A DNA stretch of 64,000 bases from Halomonas sp. LR3S48 (lineage in GTDB: Bacteria; Pseudomonadota; Gammaproteobacteria; Pseudomonadales; Halomonadaceae), in contig NZ_CP107009.1 in assembly GCF_025725665.1 (NCBI RefSeq), positions 3,410,001 to 3,474,000 on the forward strand, read 5' to 3'. The position numbers and the translations under genes were made by a program. The stretch's first letter is position 1, and the number at the start of each line of letters is the position of its first letter. Of the stretch, positions 37,043 to 49,345 are shown piece by piece. The notes beneath the pieces were generated by a model. It ran no database searches. It was not told the DNA's origin and saw only the letters and a program-made list of their open reading frames with translations.

Positions 37043-38458
37043 TTAGCGGGTCTCGACTTTTACGTTGAGCTTACTCGGCACCCCCAGCGGATCGTCCGTA
37101 TAGCTGGACATGGCGCTCTCCGCAGGCAGATTCGCCCGCACCTCGAGCTCCTTGGCAGAGCCTTCCAGCAACTCCACCAGCCCCAGCAGAATCGCCTGCA
37201 CTTCCGGGCCGAACATCATGCCGAGGCCCTGGGCCTGGGTGCGTGCCTGCTCGATGTACTGCGCCTCGGTAGTGCCCTCCATGGCCGCCCCCAGGGTGGC
37301 CAGGCGCGCAAACAGCCCCTTGTCGGACAGGTTCAGGCGCATGTCGCCACCCAGCAGGGTTGCGCGTTCCAGCCACTCGGTATCGGCGAAGGCATCGGCC
37401 GGTGTCACGCCCGACGGCAGCACCACCGGCAGGTTGATGTTGAGCAACAGGCGCAGGGCGTCCTGAACGTCGACCTGACTGTCGCTGACCAGCACGCTGT
37501 GTTCGCCCTCGTCTTTCCAGTTGCCGAGAAGGGCGGCATCCAGCCGCAGCTCGCCGCTGCCGTCGGTCAGCACATTGCTGGCCATGCGCAACTGGGTGCG
37601 CTCCTCCTCGGGAGCGAGTTCGATCATCCGAGCCAGGTCGACGTGCAGGCGTTCGAGGCGCAAACCGCCCTTGCCGTCGTCGAAATCGCCATCGACATCG
37701 AGCAGGGCGAGGCTGCCTACCAATTCACGCGCCTCCACGGCCAGGTCGCTCAACAACAGCGAGGCCAGCTTCTCCTCGCCTTCGGTATCAATGCCGGTCA
37801 GCCCTTCGAGGCGCAGCGAGGCCAGGGTGAAGGAGCCCGAGCCGAACTCATCCAGATTTTCGGCCGCCCCGGCCACGCCGGTGAGCTCGAGCATACCGAT
37901 GGCGTCGTGGGACAGCGATTCGCCACGTATCCGTTCGATGGTCATACGACCCTGGCCGTGCTGCAGGGGCGTGTCGAAGAAGAGTTCCTCGGCGAGCTCC
38001 GAAGCCAGTTCGATCACGATGCCGTCGACGGCCAGGCTGCCGAGGCGCAACTCCTCCGGATCCAGTTGCGCACGCAGCGGAAACACGGCTCGCGGTGGCT
38101 TCCCCATGACGATGCGTTCCGCACTCATCAGGGTCAGTTCGGTGAGGCTATCCTCGATACGAATGCCCTCCAGCGTCACCTCGTCGGGAGCGTCGTAGTC
38201 GCCGCTGACGATATAGCGCTCGATCAGCAGGCGCTCGCCCTCCTCGGCTTCGAAGACGATGTCCTCGGCAGTGACGCGGGAGCGCAGCATGCCACTCGAG
38301 ACCTCGCCCAGCGAGAGGGTGCCGCCCTCGCCGAACAGCGCCCGCAGGTCGGCCTCGAGTCGTTGGGCATCGGCGGCTGCGACACCGCAGGCGCCCATGA
38401 TCGTAGTGAAGGTCAGCATCTGGCCCAGGCGAATCGCCTGGGAGCGAAGTGCGTACAT
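37043..38458 (-). CDS. secreted DUF945-like protein
   Basis: The 471-residue protein has a signal peptide ending near GACGVAAADA and then a long string of beta-strand and leucine-rich repeats (LRLGSLAVDGIVIELASEL, LRLERLHVDLARMIELAPEEE). Its C-terminal part resembles YdgA/DUF945 proteins such as the one at 23658-24896, but the match is weaker. It is very acidic, as expected of an exported protein of a halophile. No catalytic motif is visible. AGGAGG eight bases upstream fixes the start at 38458. It is probably monocistronic. Confidence 0.55.
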   Translation of the reverse strand: MYALRSQAIRLGQMLTFTTIMGACGVAAADAQRLEADLRALFGEGGTLSLGEVSSGMLRSRVTAEDIVFEAEEGERLLIERYIVSGDYDAPDEVTLEGIRIEDSLTELTLMSAERIVMGKPPRAVFPLRAQLDPEELRLGSLAVDGIVIELASELAEELFFDTPLQHGQGRMTIERIRGESLSHDAIGMLELTGVAGAAENLDEFGSGSFTLASLRLEGLTGIDTEGEEKLASLLLSDLAVEARELVGSLALLDVDGDFDDGKGGLRLERLHVDLARMIELAPEEERTQLRMASNVLTDGSGELRLDAALLGNWKDEGEHSVLVSDSQVDVQDALRLLLNINLPVVLPSGVTPADAFADTEWLERATLLGGDMRLNLSDKGLFARLATLGAAMEGTTEAQYIEQARTQAQGLGMMFGPEVQAILLGLVELLEGSAKELEVRANLPAESAMSSYTDDPLGVPSKLNVKVETR

Positions 38459-38617
38459 CGACATCACCTCCTGTGAACGGGCTTGGGGTAGGACAGGTGG
38501 CGATGTCAGCCAGCGCCACGATTACACAGTGTAACCGTAAAGGTGCTCTCACAGCGGGCCGGCGGGCGACGCCGGCCAATGGCGGTTCAACGCACCTGGC
38601 CGGCGCCGCCGATCAGG

Positions 38618-41217
38618 TCAAGCCTCCCCCAGCAGACCGAGGCTCGCCGCCGGCGCCTGCTTGCGCAGCCCACGCGACAGGGCATGACCGATGGCACCGA
38701 TCAACAACGCACCACCGACCGGCAATGCCAGCCACAGCCAAGGATGCAGTCTTGGTGCCAGGTCGAGCCAGGCGACGTAGATCCCGGCGGTGGCCAGTTC
38801 GGCCAGCAGTGCTCCCATCAATCCGCTGGCCAGCCCCAGGATGGCGAACTCGGCCCCCTGCACGCGGGAGATGAGGCTTCCCCCGGCACCGAACACGCGC
38901 AGCAGGCCGCTCTCGTGCGCCCGGGCCGGGCGGCTCGCCGTCAGCGCCGCGTAGAGTACGCTCACCCCGGCCAGCAGCACGAAGGCCAGCACCAGTTCCA
39001 CCGCCCGGGTTACCTGGGTCACCACGTCTCTCACCTGGGCCAGGATGGCATCGATATTGAGCAGCGAGACCCCGGGGAAGGTCTGCACCAGGTAGCGTAG
39101 CGTCTCGCCCTCGCCGGGATCGAGGTGGAAGGCGGTAATGAAGCTATGGCCGAAGCGCTCCAGCACCCCGGGCGGGAAGATCACGAAGAAGTTGGGCCGG
39201 AAGCTGTCCCAGTCCAGGTTGCGCAGGCTCGCCACCTCGGCGACGATCTCCTCGCCGCCGATGGTGAAGGCCATGCGATCACCGAGCGTCAGGCCCAGAC
39301 GTTCGGCCAGGCCATCCTCCAACGAGATCGGCACCGCGTGATCAAGGGGCTCGGCATCCACGGCACCGAGCCAGCCGGATTGCCCATCGCCATTCTGCAA
39401 CGCGTCGAACCACTGGCCGGCCACGACCCGGTTGCCCTCCGGCAGCTCGGCCTGCCAGGTGAGATTGAGTTCGCGGCGCAACGAGCCATCACCGCGCGAC
39501 TCCGTCGGCACGGCCTCGCGGGCCGGCTCGCCGTTGATCGCGGTAAGTCGCCCTCGCACCATCGGATACAGCGCCGTGCGGTCGTCGGCATTGGCCTCGA
39601 GGGCCTCGACGAAGGCGTCGCGCTCACCGGGCTGGATGTTGATGGCGAAATAGTTGGGTGTGTCCTCGGGCAGCTGATCCTGCCAGGTGGAGAGCAGGTC
39701 CCCGCGTACCAGGGCGATCATCGCCATGGCAAAGAAGGTCACCGCGAAGGCAAGCAACTGGCCCAGGCTGGCGGCTCGCCGCCGGGCTAACTGACGCCCC
39801 CCGAGGCGTACGGCCTGGGACAGGTCGCTCTGCCCCCCGCCGCCTTGGGGCAGGCGAGCCGCCAGACGCAGCACCATGCCGAGCATCAGCGACCCCAGCC
39901 CCCACAGCACAACCAGCATGACCAGCCCGCCGACCAGCAACGACGCCGCCAGGCCGAGATCACCGGAGTAGAGCCACAGCAGGCCGCCGAAGACCAGGCT
40001 GGCCACCAGCACCACCAGCCAGGCCGAGGCCGGCAGCGGATCGAGTTCGCGGCGCAGCACCTTGAGCGCGCTGACCCGCTTGAGACGCAGCAGGGTCGGG
40101 CCGGCGAAGCCGACCAGCACCGCCAGCGCCGTCAGCACGCCAAGCCATAGCGGCAACCAACCTGGCGACGGCAGGCTGAGCGGCAGAAAAGTCGTCAACA
40201 ACGCCAGCAGCGCAGCCTGCCCGGCCAGACCCAGCAGTGCCCCCAACAGCGATGCCGCCAGCGCCAGCCACATCAGCTGCAGCGCGAAGAGCCAGGTCAG
40301 GTCGCGCTGGGTAGCGCCGAAGCAGCGCAGCAGCGCCGCGGTATCGAGGTGGCGCTCGACGTAGCGCCGCGTGGCCATGGCCACTGCCACCCCGGCCAGC
40401 AGCACGGCCGCGAGCCCCGCCAGGCTGAGGTACTTTTCGGCGCGCTCCAGCGCGTTGCCGAGCCCCGGTCGATCACGCCTGACGTCACGCACCTCGACGC
40501 CATCGCGGCGCAGCCGCTCTAGCAGTGGCCCCAGGGATTCCAGCGCCTGGGGCGGGCCGGCGGCAAGCAGCTCGAACTCCACCCGTGCGCCCGGCTGCAC
40601 CAGGTTGGTAGCATCGAGATCCTCGACGTGCAGCATCAGGCGCGGATTGAAATTGCCGAAACCGGCGGATTGGTCCGGCTCGCGCTCGACCAGGCCGGTC
40701 ACTGTCAGTTCACTCTCGCCGACCTGGATTCGATCTCCCAGCTCGGCCTCGAGCAGCAGGGCCAGGCGTGGCGCCAACCAGGCCTCGCCGGGGGCAGGCC
40801 CGTGGTTCACGCTTTCGATGCCCTCGCCGCGGTCGACCTGGACCCCGCCATAGTGGGGGTAAGCGTCGTCGACTGCCTTCAGGCTCGCCGGTTGAAAGGC
40901 CTCGCCGAGGCTGACCATGGTGACCATGTCGATCTGGTCGCTCAGGCTCAGGCCGGCCTCCTCCAGGGTGCGGCGTAGCTCATCGTCGAAGGGGCGCCCC
41001 TGTTCGAGCACCAGGTCGCCACCGAGCAGTTGCCCGGCCTGCCGGGTCAGGCCTCGATCCAGGCGATCGAGGAAGAAACCGATCATGGTCGAGGCGGCCA
41101 CCGCCAGCGCCAGGGCGACGAACAGAGCGCGTACGTCGCTGGCACGCAGGTCGCGCAGCAGCCCGCGCCCGGAAAGACGCAGCAGGTTGGCGCCGGCTGA
41201 TCGGGACGGCGGCCGGC

Positions 41218-41221
<4 letters not shown>
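38618..41221 (-). CDS. ybbP: ABC transporter permease, YbbP family
   Basis: The 867-residue permease has an FtsX/MacB layout: an N-terminal TM, a large periplasmic domain (about 50-260), clustered TMs, a second periplasmic domain and a final TM set (about ten TM in total). Together with YbbA it forms a type VII ABC system that acts on the envelope and does not import. The two repeats (VRALFVALALAVAASTMIGF and AVELVLAFVLLAGVSVLYAAL) mark the duplicated halves. The start codon overlaps the ybbA stop by ATGA. Confidence 0.92.
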
Positions 41222-41965
<744 letters not shown>

Positions 41966-41967
<2 letters not shown>

Positions 41968-42679
41968 GGTGAAAGGTTTCCCCATTGGTCTGGTAAGAGA
42001 GAGTTACGCCCGCCTCGCCCGGTGGCGTTCCTGCCCCGGCGGCATGGCCGGCACGCTGCTGCTCACCTTGTGGCTGGCGACTACCGCCGTTCTGGCCGAT
42101 GAGCGACCGGTCCTGCTGGTGATGGGCGACAGCCTGAGCACCGCCTACGGCATCGAGCAGGACGCAGGCTGGGTCAGCCTGCTCGAAGAGCGACTGGACG
42201 GCAGCGCACGTGTGGTCAACGCCAGCATCAGCGGCGAAACGAGCAGTGGCGGTGCGAGTCGCCTCCCCGAGCTAATCGGACAGCACGCCCCCGACATCGT
42301 TCTGCTCGAGCTGGGCGGCAACGACGGCCTGCGCGGCCTGCCGCCGCATCAGTTGGAAGCCAACCTGGCCGACATGATCGAGGTCAGCCAGGAAGCTGGC
42401 GCCGAGGTGCTGCTGCTCGGCATCGACATACCGCCCAACTACGGGCAGGCCTACCGTCGCGCCTTCACGGACGTCTTCACCCGCCTGGCCGATACCTACG
42501 ATACGCCACTGATCCCCTTCCTGCTCGAAGGCGTGGCGCTCGAGGAGGGCATGATGCAGGACGACGGCATCCACCCCACCCGCGACGCCCAGCCGATCAT
42601 CCTCGACAACGTCTGGCCCGAGCTTGCCGCGCTGCTGGAGAGCAACGGCGTGGAGCTGGCCGAAGCCACTCACGACTGA
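41966..42679 (+). CDS. tesA: arylesterase / acyl-CoA thioesterase I-type SGNH hydrolase
   Basis: The 237-residue enzyme has block I GDSLS (Ser56), block III GGNDGLRG and block V DGIHPT, the SGNH catalytic set of TesA. It hydrolyses thioesters and esters in the periplasm. A hydrophobic segment (AGTLLLTLWLATTAVLA) serves as the signal peptide; the GAGGAG Shine-Dalgarno six bases before 41966 favours the long start, which gives a long n-region, whereas the ATG just before AGTLLL has no good ribosome site. Its 3' end overlaps the convergent exporter gene by 10 bp. Confidence 0.92.
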
Positions 42680-43590
42680 TCCGCTGCGCTCGGGCTCTTC
42701 TGCCATTGTTGCAGCCCGAGCCCGCCGAGAATCAGCACCAGCCCGATCAGGGTCGAGGCCAGGATCGGTTCACCCACCACCAGATAGAGAAGTAGCAACG
42801 AGACCGGCGGCGACAGGAAGATGAGGTTGGAAACCCGCGCCGTACGCGACACTCGATGCACGGCCAGTTGCCACAGCACGAAGGCGATCCCCATTTCGAA
42901 CAACCCCACGTAGACCCCAGCCCCCAAGGCCGGCCAACCGTGCCAGGTGAAACCGGGGCCGAACAGCATCAGCAGCGTGAGTACCGGCAGGCCGACGCCG
43001 AAGTTCTGCCACTGCGCCACCAGCGGCGGGCGCCGGTCGCGCACGTTGAGCAGCCAGTAGAGCGCCCACAGCAGCGTGGAGGCCAACGCCAGACCCACGC
43101 CCAGCGGGTCGGCAAAAGCCACGTCGAAGACCCGGCCGCGGGTGGCGATCACCCACACACCCGAGTAGGCGACAAGCCCCGCCAGCACGTCGATGCGAGT
43201 AAGGCGCTGGCCCAGGATGGGTACCGCGAGGAAGGCCATGGCCAGTGCCCAGGTGTAGTTGAGAGCCATGGCCTCCTGCCCGGGCAAGCGGTCGTAGGCG
43301 CCGAACAGCACCAGGTAGTAGGCCACCGGGTTCATCAGCCCGGCCCAGGCGGCGGTGCGCCAGCCGCGGCGCAATGCCTCACCCAGCAGGCCCTGGCGAA
43401 CCACCAGCATGCCCATCAGCAGCCAGGACACCAGCGACGCCAGCCACATCAGCTCGAGCGGCGACATGTAGGTCAACGCCACCTTGAAGGCAGTGGCCAC
43501 GGTGGACCACAGCGCCACCGCCCCCAGACCGAACAGAATCGCCTGGCGATCCTGGTTCAGCGCCTGGGCATTAGCTGCCTCCGCTCTCAT
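42670..43590 (-). CDS. DMT superfamily exporter, YddG-like
   Basis: The 306-residue membrane protein has ten predicted TM helices in two EamA repeats (AVALWSTVATAFKVAL and LLWALYWLLNVRDR). The sequence around PVAYYLVLFGAYDRLPGQEAMALNYTWAL is typical of YddG-type aromatic amino-acid exporters, but the substrate is not proven. It overlaps tesA at its 3' end (tail-to-tail, 10 bp) and starts within the stop of the SelW-like gene (ATGA), so it is coupled to that small redox protein. Confidence 0.82.
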   Translation of the reverse strand: MRAEAANAQALNQDRQAILFGLGAVALWSTVATAFKVALTYMSPLELMWLASLVSWLLMGMLVVRQGLLGEALRRGWRTAAWAGLMNPVAYYLVLFGAYDRLPGQEAMALNYTWALAMAFLAVPILGQRLTRIDVLAGLVAYSGVWVIATRGRVFDVAFADPLGVGLALASTLLWALYWLLNVRDRRPPLVAQWQNFGVGLPVLTLLMLFGPGFTWHGWPALGAGVYVGLFEMGIAFVLWQLAVHRVSRTARVSNLIFLSPPVSLLLLYLVVGEPILASTLIGLVLILGGLGLQQWQKSPSAADQS

Positions 43591-43856
43591 CGGTCGATGT
43601 GCCCCAGGTCGCGCCCCGGGGCGAGGCGGTCACGCACCCGCTGCTTGAGTTGCTTGCTGTCGGGGAAGCCACCGTCGCGCTTGCGTTCCCACAGCGACTC
43701 CTCATCGTAGAAGATCTCGAAATACCCCCCATGGGAAGGCACCAGGGCCACCTCCTCCAACTCCTCGCCGAAGGTCGAGAGCAGTTCCTGGGCCAGCCAG
43801 GCACTGCGCAGCAGCCACTGGCACTGAGTACAGTAATGGATGCGGATACGTGACAT
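43587..43856 (-). CDS. SelT/SelW/SelH family (Rdx) thioredoxin-like protein
   Basis: This 89-residue protein has the CTQC redox motif (Cys9/Cys12) at the end of its first strand and a second conserved block GGYFEIFYDEESLWERKRDGGFPDSKQLKQ, both typical of the Rdx family. It is the cysteine counterpart of eukaryotic selenoprotein W. Its bacterial role is not known. The start at 43856 is chosen because the upstream open frame is antisense to the MFS gene. It overlaps the exporter gene by ATGA. Confidence 0.9.
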   Translation of the reverse strand: MSRIRIHYCTQCQWLLRSAWLAQELLSTFGEELEEVALVPSHGGYFEIFYDEESLWERKRDGGFPDSKQLKQRVRDRLAPGRDLGHIDR

Positions 43857-43910
43857 GCAAGGACCCTGTCGCAACAATGAAAACTCGATGATAGCAGCCA
43901 AGGAGCCCGA

Positions 43911-45224
43911 ATGACCGAGCGCGAGATCAGTCAGGCGCGCCTGTACGAGTGGCTGACCGGCGACGAAGACAGCCGCATGTGTCGAGACATCTCCGACGAA
44001 GCCTGCCAGGAGCAGCCGCGCAACTTCTTCCTGCACCTGTTCGCCGCGCTGGGCAACAAGCTGGCCGACGAGCTTTCCAGTGCCCGTCTGGTGCTGCCCT
44101 GGCTGCTCGGGGTGATCGGCGCCCCACTGTGGATGGTCGGGCTGCTGGTGCCGATTCGCGAATCGGGCGCCCTGCTCCCGCAACTGTTCGTCGCCGGCTT
44201 CATCCGTCTCAAGCCCCGGCGCAAGTGGGTGTGGGTGGCGGGCGGCAGCCTCCAGGCACTGGCCGCGGCCATGCTGGCCCTGCTCGCGCTGTTCGGCCAG
44301 GGTGGCCTCGGCGGCGGTATGGTGCTGGCCACGCTGGTGGCACTGTCGCTGGCGCGGGGGCTCTCTTCCATCGCCACCAAGGATGTGCTGGGCAAGACCA
44401 TTGCCAAGCGCCGCCGCGGCAATCTCATGGGTTGGAGTGGCAGCGTGGCCGGCGCCGTCACCTTGGCGGCCGGTGGCGTACTGATGCTTTTCGAGGATCG
44501 CCCCGGCGAGCTGGCCCTGGCAACCCTGCTCAGTGTCGCCGCGCTGGGCTGGGCGCTCAATGCCCTGTGCGCGGCGCGCATCGAAGAGGCGCCGGGCGCG
44601 GTGGAGGGTGGCGAGAACGCCTGGAGCGGCATCAAGCTGGGACTGCGCCTGCTGCGCGACGATCGCGACTTCCTGCACTTCAACCTGTCGCGCGCGCTAT
44701 TGCTGGCCAGCGCCCTGGCACTGCCCTACGTGGCCTTGCTCGGCCAGCAGCAGAGCGGCACCGAACTGGGCGGCCTGGGGGTGCTGATCGTGGTCTCGGG
44801 CCTTGCCGGCATGGTGGCAAGCCCCGTCTGGGGCAAGCGCTCCGACGCCTCGAGCCGCCGCGTGCTACGTGATACCGGCCTGGGTGCCGCAGCCTGCTGC
44901 CTGCTTGGCGCAAGTATTGCCTGGCTACCCGGCGAGTGGACGGCCACGGCATGGCCCTACGCGCTGGTCTACGCCCTGCTGGTGATCGTCCATGCCGGCG
45001 TACGCCTGGGCCGCAAGACCTACCTGGTCGACATGGCAGGCCAGGACCGGCGTGCGCTCTACGTAGCGCTGTCCAACACCATTACAGGCGCAATGATGCT
45101 GCTGGTGGGCGGCATGACGGGACTGCTGGCCCAGTGGCTGGGTACCGACTGGCTACTGGTGGCGCTGTCCGCCATGGGCCTGGCCGCTGCCGCCTCGGCC
45201 ACGCGCTTGCCGGAAGCCGAGTAA
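43911..45224 (+). CDS. MFS transporter
   Basis: The 437-residue protein has about 12 hydrophobic segments and the MFS A-motif-like loop GFIRLKPRRKWVWVAGG after TM2-3, with RLGRKTYLVDMAG in the second half. An 80-residue polar N-terminal part (MTEREISQARLYEWLTGDEDS) precedes the first TM and is unusual. The substrate is unknown. It is divergent from the SelW-exporter pair, with a 54-bp gap. Confidence 0.85.
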   Translation: MTEREISQARLYEWLTGDEDSRMCRDISDEACQEQPRNFFLHLFAALGNKLADELSSARLVLPWLLGVIGAPLWMVGLLVPIRESGALLPQLFVAGFIRLKPRRKWVWVAGGSLQALAAAMLALLALFGQGGLGGGMVLATLVALSLARGLSSIATKDVLGKTIAKRRRGNLMGWSGSVAGAVTLAAGGVLMLFEDRPGELALATLLSVAALGWALNALCAARIEEAPGAVEGGENAWSGIKLGLRLLRDDRDFLHFNLSRALLLASALALPYVALLGQQQSGTELGGLGVLIVVSGLAGMVASPVWGKRSDASSRRVLRDTGLGAAACCLLGASIAWLPGEWTATAWPYALVYALLVIVHAGVRLGRKTYLVDMAGQDRRALYVALSNTITGAMMLLVGGMTGLLAQWLGTDWLLVALSAMGLAAAASATRLPEAE

Positions 45225-45312
45225 CCTGCGGCGTTGTCAACGTGGCGAAGGCTGGCCATGATGTAGCATAGTGACGTAGCGTAACTGCCGAGTCCCAGCC
45301 AGGAATGCCTGA

Positions 45313-45747
45313 ATGAAACGCACCCCTTTGATCAGCCCGGAACTGCTCGAACGCATCGTCGATGCCTCTGAGGACGGCATCGTGGTCGCCGAGCAGGAGG
45401 GTGACGAGAACATTCTCATCTACGTCAACCAGGGTTTCGAGCGGCTCACCGGCTACAGTACCGACGAGATTCTCTACCAGGATTGCCGCTTCCTGCAGGG
45501 AGATGATCGCGACCAGCCAGCGCTGATCAATATCCGCAAGGCCCTGAGCGAGGGGCGCCCGTGCCGCGAAGTCCTGCGCAACTATCGCAAGGACGGCACC
45601 ATGTTCTGGAACGAGCTGTCGATCACACCGGTTTTCGATGCCGACGACAATCTGACCTATTACATCGGCGTGCAGAAGGACGTCACGGAACGCGTCGAGG
45701 CCCAGATGGAGCTGGAACGGCTCAAGGCCGAGCACGACCGCTCCTGA
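45313..45747 (+). CDS. short LOV-domain blue-light photoreceptor
   Basis: The 144-residue protein is a single PAS/LOV domain with short flanking helices. The flavin-cysteine motif appears as YQDCRFLQGDDRDQ, with Cys58 as the adduct-forming residue. The sequence is very close to the Pseudomonas putida short LOV protein PpSB1-LOV (shared blocks DASxDGIVVAE, ILIYVN, EILYQDCRFLQ). Such proteins bind FMN, form a thiol adduct in blue light and dimerise through the C-terminal helix. There is no output domain, so the partner is not known. The first LOV motif residue is Asp in place of Asn, as in PpSB1. Confidence 0.93.
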   Translation: MKRTPLISPELLERIVDASEDGIVVAEQEGDENILIYVNQGFERLTGYSTDEILYQDCRFLQGDDRDQPALINIRKALSEGRPCREVLRNYRKDGTMFWNELSITPVFDADDNLTYYIGVQKDVTERVEAQMELERLKAEHDRS

Positions 45748-45930
45748 TTGGCTGCGGCGTTGTAAAAAATTTCCTCAAGGGCTTGCTCTCGGCTCCTCCC
45801 GGATATATATAGCCGTCAGGTGCCAGCCATTGGTGCCGATGGCGCTTCAGGTCCGTCGCTTCGGACGCGAAGCGAATTTGCGACACGTCGATCGCAGGGC
45901 GGTCGACACCGGGCCATGGGAGGATTTCGC

Positions 45931-46149
45931 ATGAGCCATGAACCCCTTGTCAACGACACTCACGACGACGACCAGGACTTCCTCGAAGCAGTGAACGATG
46001 AGGAGTACGTTCGCCCCCGCGCCTCCAGCCGCGCCGACACCCTGCGTGCTCGACGCCGCGTCGAGGCCCTGCTGGAAGAGCGACGCCTGCAGCGCGCCAT
46101 CGAAGACGACTGGATGCTGCTCGGCGAAGAGGAGGAGGAAGAGGAGTAA
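45931..46149 (+). CDS. PA3496-family small acidic protein
   Basis: The 72-residue protein ends in a run of glutamates after RARRRVEALLEERRLQRAIEDDWMLL, which matches the short PA3496 family seen in pseudomonads and relatives (sometimes annotated as envelope integrity protein). The N-terminal half is acidic and probably disordered; the C-terminal half is a charged helix. The function is unknown. GGGAGGATTTCGC fixes the start. It lies between the LOV gene and ettA, both on the same strand but well spaced. Confidence 0.75.
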   Translation: MSHEPLVNDTHDDDQDFLEAVNDEEYVRPRASSRADTLRARRRVEALLEERRLQRAIEDDWMLLGEEEEEEE

Positions 46150-46160
46150 GCTCCCCCTGC

Positions 46161-46185
46161 ACGAGGCATCCACCGGGTGCCTCGT
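46161..46185 (+). terminator. hairpin after the PA3496-family gene
   Basis: ACGAGGCA and TGCCTCGT form an 8-bp stem with a 9-base loop, starting 11 bp beyond the stop. No T-run follows, so it is a weak candidate. Confidence 0.45.
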
Positions 46186-46314
46186 CAAGCAAGTCCATCA
46201 CCGAAACACAACACGGGACGTAGCGCGGAGCGGTCCTGCACTGCAGCGCTGGCCTTTGCCCGGCACGGCCACTATCATCGGAGCCACTGAAACCCTCAAC
46301 CCCAGTGGAATTCC

Positions 46315-47976
<1,662 letters not shown>

Positions 47977-47997
47977 TTCACGGCGCCATTCGGCAAA

Positions 47998-48029
47998 GAA
48001 CGAGGCCTCGGATCAGCGAGGCCTCGTTC
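47998..48029. terminator. bidirectional terminator between ettA and the DUF1328 gene
   Basis: GAACGAGGCCTCG and CGAGGCCTCGTTC form a perfect 13-bp stem with a 6-base loop. On the plus strand GTTTCAGTTGCTTC follows, on the minus strand TTTGCCG, so it can stop both convergent transcripts. Confidence 0.85.
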
Positions 48030-48080
48030 GTTTCAGTTGCTTCTTTCGAGAAAGGGATTAATCGCTGAGTGGCATCCTCG

Positions 48081-48239
48081 TCACGGTCGCCGTCCGGTGA
48101 TGAGCGAGACGATGAACAGCACGATGAACAGGAAGAACAGGATTTGCGCGATGGTGGTAGCCGCTCCCGCGATACCGGAGAACCCCAGCACACCCGCAAT
48201 AATGGCGATGATCAGGAACAGCATTGCATTGCCGAGCAT
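48081..48239 (-). CDS. DUF1328 small membrane protein
   Basis: The 52-residue protein has two hydrophobic helices ([16 protein letters not shown] and [21 protein letters not shown]), the complete DUF1328 (YtjA-like) layout. GGAGG six bases before 48239 sets the start. Proteins of this family are small inner-membrane proteins, often stress-induced, with no known activity. Confidence 0.88.
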   Translation of the reverse strand: MLGNAMLFLIIAIIAGVLGFSGIAGAATTIAQILFFLFIVLFIVSLITGRRP

Positions 48240-48388
48240 AACAGACCTCCTTGACTGTCTTGGCGCCATCCCAGGCGCAGTTACCCAATCAGGTGACTTT
48301 TAGCCTTGCGTGAGCTGAACGAACCGTCAAGTTACCGCACGTTACACCTTGTATCCTCACCTTCCCGACGTACGCTCTTCGAGCCCGC

Positions 48389-49303
48389 TCAATACAAGCC
48401 GGGTTCCCCCTTCGGCCGGGTCTTGAAGCGCCGATGGAGCCACATGTACTGCTCCGGGTGCTTGCCTATTGCCTGCTCGATGAAGGCGTTGACCAGTGTC
48501 GCGTCCCGCACTTCATCGCCACTGGGAAAATCTTCGAGGGCCGGACGGCATTCGATGGTGTAGGTGCGGTCGTCGGGGTTGCGATGGAACATCAACGGCA
48601 CCACCGATGCGCCGGTCATGCGCGCGATCTTGGCAGTCAGACGGATGGTCGCCGCTTCGACACCGAATAGCGGGGCGAAGACGCTGACGTCACGGCCGAA
48701 ATCCTGGTCGGGAGAGTACCAGACCAGGTGCCCTTCCTTGAGCCGACGCACCACGCCGCGCAGGTCGTGGCGGTCGATCGTCTCACCGAAGATACGGCGA
48801 CGCCCTCGGGTCATGAAGCGGTCGAACAGCGGATTGTTGTGCGGCCGGTAAACAGCATCGGCCGTGAAGTAGAGCGAGTGCAGCGCCCCGCCCAGATCCA
48901 GCGTTGAAAAGTGAATCCCGACGATCAACACGCCCTTGCCCCTGGCACGGGCCTGCTCCATGTGGTGCCGCCCTTTGAAAGTCACCCGATGGCGCAGGTG
49001 TCGCGGGTCGCGGCACCATCCCGTGGCGGTCTCGAGAAGGCCGATGCCGTTGGCCATGAAGGTGTCGCGTATCAGCCTGTCATGCTGGGCGTCACTGAGC
49101 TCTGGGAAACAGAGCCGCAGATTGGTATCGACGATGTGTCGGCGACGCGGCACCGCAAGCCAAGCCAGCAGGCCCAGGCCACGGCCTATCGCCAGTTTGA
49201 GCCGCCAGGGCAGCCAAGCACCGACCCACATGCAACCGATGGCCAACCAGGCCGGCCAGAAGCGAGGATGGGCGAAGGAAGCGGGCCAGTTTCGCTTGGA
49301 CAT
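48389..49303 (-). CDS. lpxL: lipid A biosynthesis acyltransferase, LpxL/HtrB family
   Basis: The 304-residue enzyme has an N-terminal membrane anchor (about 15-50) and the HX4D acyltransferase motif HFSTLD at 131-136, with the downstream AVYRPHNNPLFDRFMTRGR and WYSPDQDFG blocks. It transfers an acyl chain from acyl-ACP to Kdo2-lipid IVA at the inner membrane. Whether it uses laurate or another acyl group cannot be read from sequence. It lies 42 bp downstream of alr. Confidence 0.9.
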   Translation of the reverse strand: MSKRNWPASFAHPRFWPAWLAIGCMWVGAWLPWRLKLAIGRGLGLLAWLAVPRRRHIVDTNLRLCFPELSDAQHDRLIRDTFMANGIGLLETATGWCRDPRHLRHRVTFKGRHHMEQARARGKGVLIVGIHFSTLDLGGALHSLYFTADAVYRPHNNPLFDRFMTRGRRRIFGETIDRHDLRGVVRRLKEGHLVWYSPDQDFGRDVSVFAPLFGVEAATIRLTAKIARMTGASVVPLMFHRNPDDRTYTIECRPALEDFPSGDEVRDATLVNAFIEQAIGKHPEQYMWLHRRFKTRPKGEPGLY

Positions 49304-49345
49304 GCGGGGTTCCGTTCAGCTCGAGTTGTGCGTAGGCGGTGGCGC

